Assembly (NCBI RefSeq): GCF_052324685.1
Contig: NC_135213.1
Location: 3,311,646-3,375,645, forward strand
DNA from: Brachyhypopomus gauderio
Taxonomy: Eukaryota; Chordata; Actinopteri; Gymnotiformes; Hypopomidae
DNA: 64,000 bases
Direction: 5' to 3'
The notes beneath the pieces were generated by a model. That model searched no databases. It saw only the letters and a program-made list of their open reading frames with translations, and was not told the origin of the DNA. Made by a program: the position numbers and the translations under genes. This document shows, piece by piece, positions 55,892 to 64,000 of this stretch (position 1 is its first letter; each line of letters starts with the position of its first letter).

Positions 55892-57248
55892 ATGACAGCA
55901 GGGATGATTTGTATATCGGTTCTGCTTCTACTCTTCTATGCCGATCGTAAGTAATACTAATCTAATTTATTTTATTATATAGAGAGGGTATAATATAACA
56001 TTTCAAATTACAAAATAACTTTGTATGCTTTAAATATAAATACTGTTCCCCAAAGAGAGCTGGTGTATATGTTCATTTTGTGGTGTTTTCTTGGTTTCAG
56101 ATTTGCTCCCAATGACTCTGGGATCTCCAGGCACTTTATTGGTGGTAGAACCTGGTGATAATGTCACTCTATGGTGCCAGTTTAACCTGAAGGTGGCAGC
56201 TTACATATACTGGTTCAAACATACAGACAGTTCTGTGCCACAACATATTCAGTGCCAATTATATCAAAAAGAATTTGAAACAACTCCCTGTAATGTTGTT
56301 AACCACGGTTTTCACGTATTGATGTCTGTAAACTCCCAGTACAGCTCTCTGACAATAACTGCAGTGAATCACTCAGATTCAGGACTGTATTACTGTGGCA
56401 TTTGGGAGAGTAACAGCATTTCCTTCAGTAATGCAACACATTTACAAGTGAGAGGTGTGTTTATGTGTAAAAGAATCATGTACCATTACAAACATTAATA
56501 TGGCATGTTTGATAAAAAAATGATTATGCCTTTTCAGAACAAGGTGAAGTTCCAGACATCTTTCCAGACATCATCTTCACACTGGCGGTGGTGTTTGGTG
56601 GAGTGATTGTGGTTCTCATCAGTGTTGTTCTAGTCATCATGAAGAAGAATAAACAACACACAGGTACCAATGATACTGCAAATATAGTTATACTGCTGAT
56701 ACTGCTGTTTAAAACAGATAAATTTGAAATGGAAACTGAAAAATATATTGATAAATGTATGATTAAATGTATTGATAAACAGTTTTGACTGATTCTTACA
56801 GACACTGGCTCTACTGTAAAAAAGGTAAATCTGATAATGCATTAAAAAGATTGAAACTCAAATATACACCAGTTTATGCAATATGGCTTTGCATTCAGTC
56901 AATAAATTATCAAAATAAATAAACAAATGATAGTATAAAATTAAAGGCATTTTGTTGTATGTTGTATGTACATTTTCAGAAATAGCTGCACATTATTAAG
57001 AAAAATACAAAATTATTATATAAAAAAGCTTAATGTCAAACTTTGAACACTAAATAAATAATACAATGTAGATATTTATACTAATCAAGGAAATATGGCA
57101 TTTATCAGTCAAGATATTTGGTGTGTCATTGCAGGAGCAGGATTCTAACTATGATGATCTACAGTTTTCTGATCAGAAAATCATGAAATCAGGAAGACAC
57201 AGTGAAGTAGTGTATTCTTATGTTGTGTATTCTACAGTAAGACACTAG
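55892..57248 (+). CDS. ITIM-bearing V-set Ig receptor, copy 3 (223 aa, spliced)
   Basis: Five exons with matching phases give 672 nt: 55892-55946 (signal peptide), 56101-56454 (V domain), 56538-56663 (stalk plus membrane segment in one exon), 56802-56824, and 57135-57248 (tail, stop TAG). Both canonical Ig cysteines are present (TLWCQ, LYYCGIW), along with the YWFK tryptophan and two further cysteines (IQCQ, PCNVV) that could form a second disulfide. There are several N-glycosylation sites (NVT, NHS, NAT). The uncharged membrane segment and three ITIM-type motifs (SNYDDL, VVYSYV, VVYSTV) predict an inhibitory receptor recruiting SH2 phosphatases. The stalk and membrane exons that are separate in copies 1 and 2 are fused here, apparently by loss of the intron between them. 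It is the best candidate for a functional gene in the cluster. Confidence 0.88.
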
Positions 57249-58245
57249 AAGTGTGTTGGGATAGAACACAGTTACACATCATTACAGTTACATATCATTG
57301 TAGTTACATATCATTACAGTTATATATCATAGTTATTATACATCATTACTGTTATACGTTACACTTATACATCATTGGAGTTACATATCATTCCTTCATT
57401 GTTTGGAAGATATTTACATACTTCATTACTTTAAGCAACTACAGCTACAAGAGGTTGATCTCTGCGATACATTTCATATGTACTCTGTAGGTTTGACAAA
57501 CACAATCATCAGACAGTATTGATGTTTACAAATGCAAATGCAAAAAAACTGTAATCTGTAATCACTGTGTGATGCATCACAGACTGGATTAATCCAGGGG
57601 AGTTTAGGAGTGTGATGTATCACAGTCTGGATTAACCCAGGGTATTTGGGGAGTCTGATATGTCCAGTATACGGAGGCTATGGAGGACAAATATATTTTA
57701 TTCATGATACTTTGATTCATGGCAATTTTGGTAACACTACCACACAAGGGTATAATATAATAACCCCAGTTATAATATCTCCAGTGTTATCATAACAACA
57801 AATCAATTGAAGGTTATTGCTGAAGAATTAAAGACTTGAAAGTTTGCTGTGTACACATAAATTTGTATTTTAGACATTTGTGCAAAAATGTCTCAAATAT
57901 GGCTCTTTTCTTTAATACTCTTTACTGTATATATGGACTTAAACTATAAATATTTACAATTTTTCTTTGTGTGTGTGTTTTTGTGGGGTGGGGGTAGCGA
58001 CATTTGATTTGATATATGTAGTAACAGCTGATATGTATTATGATTTGCTGGGGAGAAGAGAGTATTGGTTGAAATCTTTACTTGTTGTGATAGATGTCAG
58101 AAAGTGTTGGTGTACGTCACCTGACGGCATGTGTTTGGACTGTGGTAAGAAATGGGACAGCGCGATCCATCGCTATATTGCTGTTTTAATAAATACATAA
58201 GAAAATGTAAAGTACTAAATCTAATTAATTCAATTCATATTAGGA
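57249..58245. other. Downstream flank of receptor copy 3
   Basis: It contains short 'acatatcattacagttata' reiterations (57275-57390) and blocks shared with unit 2. No gene. Confidence 0.6.
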
Positions 58246-58440
58246 TTGCGGGCGGGGGCGAAAGAAATGTGTATGTGGCGGGCGGGTGCGGGATTAAAAC
58301 AAGCAATTTTTTGGCCGGTGCGGGCAGGAGCGGTACTAAAACAAGCAGGTGCGGGCGGGAGCGGGATTAAAACAAGCGATTTTTTGGCGGGAGCGGGATT
58401 AAAACAAGCGGGAGCGGGATTAAAAAAGCAGTCCCGCGCA
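58246..58440. repeat. GC-rich minisatellite
   Basis: Units of 'gcgggagcgggattaaaaca' with variants, ending 'gcagtcccgcgcagacctct'. Such sequence is common near hAT-type MITEs in fish, but no terminal repeats were fixed. It is absent from unit 2. Confidence 0.65.
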
Positions 58441-58839
58441 GACCTCTACTCCGTATCATAACACTATGAATTATCTGTGGTTGTATTTAGTGAACACATG
58501 TCACTAAAGACACATTATTTCTATGACCACATGAAACCAAGTTTAAGAAACCAAACTTTGGTAATTTTTATTCACAGATAAAATGACCTGGTACTTTCTG
58601 GTAAGTTTCAGTCAATTTGACAAAAAATGCTAATTAACATTGTTAAAATCACCAGTATGTTTTTAATTCAATGGAAAGTAATTCATCTTACTTTAAACTT
58701 GTTCATAGCGTGACAAGTTGTCCAGACATGAATGTGATTTTTATTGTTTAAAGCAATTTCATTGCTGATTGTATCTGATGGGGTAGGGAGTACTGAATGT
58801 TTGTATGAAATAACAGACATTCATATATTTACAGTAAAA

Positions 58840-58842
58840 CAA

Positions 58843-58899
<57 letters not shown>
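58840..58899. repeat. (GT)n microsatellite
   Basis: About 28 GT units. Confidence 0.95.
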
Positions 58900-58900
<1 letters not shown>

Positions 58901-59274
58901 TGAAGAGGAGAGCATAATAAATGCATGTGTACTAAAGGCACTGGTTTATTAAAATAAAGTGGTGTGTCTGGGCCTGGGAAGACAGGATGAGAATGTCAGG
59001 TATGTCAGGTGATGTTTTGCTATTTATCATGTTCATATGTAATTTTTTTTATATATATCTTCATATATCATCATATTTCACTCTACATTACTCTTAGTAT
59101 TAATCGTAGTTGACAGAAAGACTGTTGCCTACATGTGTGGGTGTGGCTTAGTGTGTAGGAACAGGTAGGAGGTTCACAGATTATTATACCAAGACTTCAA
59201 AATAACACTGGTTTACTGCCATCTGGTGGAACTGAGGTGTCATTGCAAGCTGTAAGTTAATAAATAATTTTTTT

Positions 59275-59566
59275 TTTTATCTACCATATTTTGTCAATTG
59301 GGATTTTTCACCGCAATCAAAATTTGTCCTCCGCTTTTTACCCATCTGTCCAAATTAGAACACACACACACACACTAGTGATTACTAGGGGGCTGTGGAT
59401 CACACACGCCCAGAATAGTGGGCAGCCCTAGCCCGGCGCCCGGGGAGCAGTAGGGGTTAGGTGCTTTTCTCAAGGGCACCTCAGTCATGGCCTCAGGTCT
59501 GGGAATCGAACCCACGACCCTCCGGTCATAAGACCAGTTCCCTACCACCAGGCCATGACTGCCCTA
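59275..59566 (-). mobile_element. tRNA-derived SINE, second copy
   Basis: This is the reverse complement of the SINE at 37780. The B box appears as GGAATCGAACC on the + strand. The matching segment near 7510 in unit 1 lacks it. Confidence 0.85.
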
Positions 59567-59694
59567 ACTGCATAGATAGTATTCTTTGACACCTTGGAAT
59601 GTTTATTGCTTATGATTTAGGTAGAGATTTAATCACCAAGACTCACATATATTAATTATTTAGAGTTAGGGTTTTCTGGTGGGAAGTGGGAAAG

Positions 59695-59830
59695 ATGAAA
59701 AGATATTTGACTTTTGCTCAGACACACTGTATTCCCCCTCATCACTGTAACCCTGCAGTTCAGACACACTGTATTCCCCCTCATCACTGTAATCCTGCTC
59801 TTCACACATACTGTATTCCCCCTCATCACA
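59695..59830. repeat. Minisatellite, about 49-bp unit, three copies
   Basis: The unit contains 'cacactgtattccccctcat'. The related sequence at 7880-7970 has diverged. The minus strand reads as a repeated acidic peptide YSDEGEYSV, but no surrounding gene structure supports it. Confidence 0.75.
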
Positions 59831-59881
59831 TCTGTGCTCTATAATGGACTCAACCCATAAGCTAATAATCCAGCCCATCAT

Positions 59882-60621
59882 GATGTGAATCAGGTGCTTT
59901 ATGAAAAGAAACCTCTGTGAAGGGGAGGACCGCCTCCATGACTACACTTCCACCATGTGCCATTAGAAGTGACTTCACTGGTGCAATAGCACATACTCAG
60001 AGAGTAGGGGGTGACTTATTATTTTCAGGTCAGTAGATGATCAATGTATGACTATGAAAAGCCAGTCTCTGTCAGTTTCTCTGCATTCACATCATCTGTA
60101 TATCTCCTGTTTGTGTATTTCATACAAGCATGTCTGGCTACTATGAACATGAAGTTGCTCAACCTGAGGAGCAAAAATGCCATCTGAACAGGAAATTAAC
60201 CAGAAAAGAAGAAAAGAGCAATAAACTGCCCAGCACTGTACATCACTGTACATCACTGCACATTGAATCTGGCCTAATTCTGCACAGTTGAATACTACAG
60301 TAAACCACCACACACACCCAGCTGCAGAAACAATTTAAAGGGGGCATTGTATATTTTCGGCTGGGGGGGTGGGGGTGGGGGGGGGCATTTTTTAAACAAA
60401 CATTTTATTTGCTTTAAGTTGAACAGCGGCTCTGTGACCACTCATATATTTATCTGTGACCAGAACTGATGAGTCAGTAAATGAGGGATAAGTTAATAAT
60501 GAAAAGTTACTTCAGTTAAATGAAGAGCCACTTTACACTGGTTCACGACTTACCAAAGCTCAGGTTTTTTTTACTTATACTGTCATTTCTTTTGAGACAG
60601 GCACTCACTGGTGTGGCCCTC
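59882..60621. other. Interval without recognised genes
   Basis: It includes a G-rich tract (60360-60385) and a segment shared with 52960-53030. Confidence 0.5.
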
Positions 60622-61058
60622 TGTAACGCAGCGTGCACTGCGGAGCGAGGAGGTGGACACAAACGCTGAGGAGAGCGAGATTTATTAATGGGAAATCCAA
60701 ACGTGGGGTCTAACAGGCAGGCGTGGGTCGAACCAGAAAGGAAGTCAGAACAACTAACAAAACCAAGACGAAGCGACATTACCAAAACAGACACAAAACC
60801 AACCATAATGCAGAAACACAAACAAACACAGGGCAAAATGGCAGAACAACAAGAACAAGGCGAGTGCATCCACCAACAACAATGAACCGCGACACACAGG
60901 ACCAAACACCAGGATTAAACAGACCAGGGTAAACGAGGAACACATGAAACTCTAACGAGAGGGCAGGGTTACAAAATACAAGAAGGGACTAGGGACACAC
61001 ATGGCTAACAAAACAAAACACGACTGAATGACAGGAGAAGGAGGGGCTAGTCGTAACA
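60622..61058 (-). mobile_element. Solo LTR (437 bp)
   Basis: It runs from TGTAACGC to TCGTAACA with perfect CCCTC duplications (60617-60621, 61059-61063). The minus strand has AATAAATC near 60682. It is of the same broad family as 32345-32757. Confidence 0.9.
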
Positions 61059-61296
61059 CCCTCTATGATCTTCTAGATTTGATTAATATACACTGTCCAG
61101 AAAACACAGTGTCAAACCTCAAAACAATTGTTCTTAAAAGAGCTTAAGCCAATACTGTGTCACCTACAGTGTCACATATACTGTCCAAACTGTAAGTATT
61201 AAATGATAAAGTTAGTGAAGGGCAGTGTACTGCCATGAGTGTACTGACAGGCATGTCAAACAGGCAGCGTACTGACAGGCATGTCAAACTCAGTTA

Positions 61297-62880
61297 TGGC
61301 GCATTTCCACTAGGGCCTGCTTGGCGCGGTACGGTTTGATACGGATCGATTCGCAACGGAATGGTACGGTCGCGTTGCGTTTCCATTACAATGGTGGACC
61401 ACCACAATGTGGGTGGAGTCGCTGTTGGCGCCCGGGTTGTAGTGTCGTGACATCATTTGTATGCGACCACAACACCGGTCAATGCCCCTTAACACATACC
61501 ATTATTGTATCTTATTTATCTTTATCTTCATTATTGTATGTGGTTGCTCTAATTATTGATAATAAGTTGGTATTACTCAAACAGGCTGAACACACCCTGC
61601 ATAAAAAGCATCAGTCATACAATCAAATGAAATCAAACTTTATTATGAAATATAGATATTTAAAGTACAAAATATGTAAATAATATATAGTTTAAAAAGT
61701 GCAAAAAGCAAATTACCAAAAAATAACGTATAGCTTTATATGAAATAAATATTTATTGTACTACAAGCAACATTTTGTGTGCTTTTACTGGCGTCTGTTT
61801 CGCATGGTGTTCACAAGTTCGCCAAGCACCCCGAGGAAAGCCCGGTTGAAGGAAACATTTTCCGCCAACTCCGCTCTCCTCAGCTCGGCTTCTTGTTCCC
61901 GGGCCTCGCAACAATCACGGAGCAGCAGCTGGATGTGCTCCTCACGCTGCTCGTGCATCCGCTCACGCTGCTCGTGCATCCGCACATCCTGTGCCTGCAT
62001 CTCCAGAAGATGTGCGCCGATATCCAGGTCCGTCTGGGTCCTTTTTCGCTTGCCTTGACAAAAAAAGAGGGTAATGGGAGTTGATTAGTAAAACTGAAAT
62101 GCACTCGGTACTCATGCTACTCCGGTGCTTCACATGTTTTTTTGTGTTCCTCACCTGTATTGGGCCGCCGGACAGGCGTTTGTGATCCAGCCGGTGTAGA
62201 GACCTGCGTTTACAATAGATGCGTTCATATTACGTTCATATTACATCTTTTACGAGCCTAGTAAAACTGTGAAATCACAAAACACTCACCATTCTCCATG
62301 GCCTCCAGCACTGACATTGCCGTGTCCAGCACGTTTTCTCTTCCGTTACTGGCTGGCCGGTGACCGTATATGGCATCCATTTGCTGGAACCATTTCCAGT
62401 CTTTTGCGGTTTGCTCCGCTGTGTCCGTTATGGTCCTTCACCGCCCGGTAATCGCTTTTAAGCTTTTTTATCTTGGACCGGCACTGCTGAACGGACCGCT
62501 GGTAGCCATGAGTGGCCATTAGCGCGGAAACCTCGCTAAAAACCTTTACATTTCTAGTGGCCCCGTCCAGTTCGCCCTGGATTTTTTGATTGCTGATTAT
62601 TAACAGAAAGGTTTGTACCTCGGCGTTTGACCAGGGAACAGACTTTTGGTCCTCCATTCTTCTCTCCTTGGGTTTTAAAAATGGCTGAGGAGATGATAGC
62701 GGAGGAGTCGCTCTCCTGTGACGTAACCTGTGACGACACTCCCTGGCCAATCAGTGTCATGCTGTTCTTCCACGTCACAGAACTGTACCGCTTTGGAACG
62801 GTTAGAACCTCGAGCGAGTAGGTACGAAAAAAGTACCTGAAGGTACCAGCAAACTGGTACCTGGTACTAATGGAGACACT
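61297..62880 (-). mobile_element. Harbinger-like element carrying only the Myb gene
   Basis: Weak inverted termini (GGCGCATTTCCACTAGGGCC and an inverted GTCTCCATTAGTACC) enclose a spliced Myb/SANT-type gene. Harbinger transposons carry such a gene beside a DDE transposase. No transposase is present here. Target-site duplication was not resolved, so the superfamily is inferred from gene content and ends. Confidence 0.5.
61785..62657 (-). pseudogene. Myb/SANT-like DNA-binding protein of transposon origin
   Basis: There are three exons on the minus strand: 62657-62290, 62203-62155, 62053-61785 (stop TAA), with good GT-AG borders. Exon 1 encodes a trihelix/Myb-type domain (VPWSNAEVQTFLLI, QQCRSKIKKLKSDYR). 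One extra A in the A-run near 62415 shifts the frame just before the conserved WKWFQQMDAIYG. Exon 3 encodes a basic KRKRTQTD stretch and a long helix with a MHEQRE(R/E) repeat. Exons 2-3 are not in simple register with exon 1, so the gene is probably decayed. A single-base error in the A-run would be an alternative for part of this. Confidence 0.6.
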
Positions 62881-63108
62881 CACAAACCGTCGCGAACTCT
62901 TCCCACCATCCAGTTTCTTTTGGTCGGTCCAGGGGGCGGAGCTGGATCTAATCCAACTCCTCCCACCGTCGTGTTTTCATTGGTCTGAAGTAATTGCACT
63001 AGTAGGAGGAGTTGTATTCTTATTTACTCGCTTGCCGTTCATATGTGAACAATCACGAATGTGAAAGTAAGTTCGAAATAAACCAATTTTCATCTTGCTA
63101 ATGTATGT

Positions 63109-63396
63109 TGTAACGATCGAAGGAGGAGGCACGACGTTGAAGTGGTGAACATATATTTTAATTACACAAACAGGTGAAGTCCAGCGCGATTGCACAAGCA
63201 CACACAGACCACTCTCGCTGCCACAAACTCAAGACAAAGACGAGCACAAGACATTGCGCGAACGCACATTAAATAGGTGATTAACACAGACCCTCGTGAT
63301 CTCACAGACAACCCACACCCACGGAACTACAAACATGGACATAACGACACGCAGACAGCGACATGCCCACAGGGGTCCGGAGCCGTCATCGTGACA
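63109..63396 (-). mobile_element. LTR of the 341-bp family (288 bp)
   Basis: On + it runs from TGTAACGATCG to CATCGTGACA. It shares 'gaacgcacattaaatagg' and 'caacccacacccacggaa' with the solo LTR at 47777. No clear target-site duplication. Confidence 0.75.
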
Positions 63397-63713
63397 ATCG
63401 TTAGCTTTCTTACCACATAAATTTATCAGTAACTTTATATATAGACAGTTGAGCAACACGTCAGGAGTGCCTAATCGAGTGGCGGTGTTTAAACATTACA
63501 GCAGCCCAAGTTCATACCATATCAGTGTCTGCAATCCTGAGAATGATCCACAGCCCACATAATACCTGCTTTGTGGGAATCCTGAACAAGAATAAATTAT
63601 ACAGAGAAACAGATGTAGAGGTGTACAACTACAAATTTGTAATGTATTGTTATTGGAGCTGGAAAATGAAATGTAGAAATAAGGTGGCAGGAGCAAATAA
63701 AGTGGCTTATTAG

Positions 63714-64000
63714 CAGTGTTCGGAACGTTACTTTAAAAAAGTAATTAGTTATAGTTACTCACTACTTGTTCAAAAAAGTTAATGAGTTAGTAACTGAATT
63801 ACTCTATAATAAAAGTAACTCATTACCAGAGAAAGTAACTATTTGCGTTACAGTTAAAAAAAGTTATATGCCAATGAATAAGGATTTTTTTGAAAAAGCA
63901 GTTTTTACAGTCAGTTGAAATGAGTAGATCAGAAAGGTGTTTAACTTTTGATATTTATTGCACATTCACAGACCAGTGCAGCATAAAATCCTTTAAAATC
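63714..64000 (+). mobile_element. hAT terminus running off the window
   Basis: It begins CAGTGTTCGGAACGTTACTT with alternating 'aagtaac/gttac' sequence, as in hAT ends similar to that at 12558. The rest lies outside the window. Confidence 0.6.

Larger units (their letters stand above)
53430..60000. repeat. Paralogous receptor unit 3
   Basis: It shares upstream, gene and downstream blocks with units 1 and 2. It lacks the SINE, LINE and LTR/hAT complex of unit 2, but has its own solo LTR (54235), MITE (54949) and SINE (59275). Confidence 0.65.

Noticed and set aside
59666-59881. Minus-strand frame with repeated YSDEGEYSV peptide
   Set aside because: Coincides with a 49-bp minisatellite, and the paralogous segment at 7.9 kb has stops in the same frame.
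1-64000. CRISPR arrays, bacterial operons, phage genes
   Set aside because: No direct repeats with regular spacers and no prokaryotic coding pattern. The window is eukaryotic.

Overview
This window looks like genomic DNA from a teleost fish. The evidence is the class of immune genes (V-set receptors with ITIM tails, an MHC class I alpha-3 remnant), spliced genes with GT-AG introns, and a dense mixture of transposons typical of teleosts: L2-clade and Rex1-like LINEs, a chromodomain Ty3/gypsy element, hAT, Tc1/mariner, Harbinger-like and CMC/EnSpm-like DNA transposons, tRNA-derived SINEs and many solo LTRs. I cannot name the species. No bacterial genes, CRISPR arrays or genuine tRNA/rRNA genes were seen.

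The host content is a tandem family of single-V-domain, ITIM-bearing membrane receptors on the + strand. Copy 1 (3979-5526) and copy 3 (55892-57248) can be spliced into open reading frames of 225 and 223 residues with every intron phase matching. Copy 2 (41337-43776) has the same exon plan, but its V exon is split by an 893-bp hAT insertion with an 8-bp target-site duplication (TSD). The copies sit in three paralogous units (about 1-6050 and on to 8000, 34730-46700, and 53430-60000). Comparing the units gives empty sites for several later transposon insertions. An MHC class I alpha-3-like exon remnant lies at 8394-8677.

The rest is layered mobile DNA. 8956-9465: solo LTR. 9665-11768: Rex1-like LINE with an L2-type 3' tail nested in it. 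12558-20020: old hAT DNA carrying a nearly pristine 5686-bp Ty3/gypsy element (13202-18887), with 698-bp LTRs that differ at about three sites, a single 1437-residue gag-pol frame and an apparent self-priming site. 21558-30331: a CMC/EnSpm-like transposon with a damaged transposase gene and an apparently intact seven-exon DUF4806-type companion gene, with Tc1 and hAT elements nested in its introns. 32345-32757: solo LTR. 35480-40487: LTR, hAT, SINE and LINE insertions within receptor unit 2. 45066-46449: a long solo LTR. 47700-52715: a cluster of a repeated 15-mer, another solo LTR, and a full-length L2-clade LINE nested in a solo LTR. 60622-63396: solo LTRs around a Harbinger-like element carrying a Myb/SANT gene.

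The biology suggested is a receptor cluster expanding by segmental duplication in a repeat-rich, possibly MHC-linked region. One copy has been broken by a transposon, and another has lost a canonical Ig cysteine and one ITIM tyrosine. Exon boundaries come from manual GT-AG and phase reasoning. Family names come from motif recognition, not database searches.
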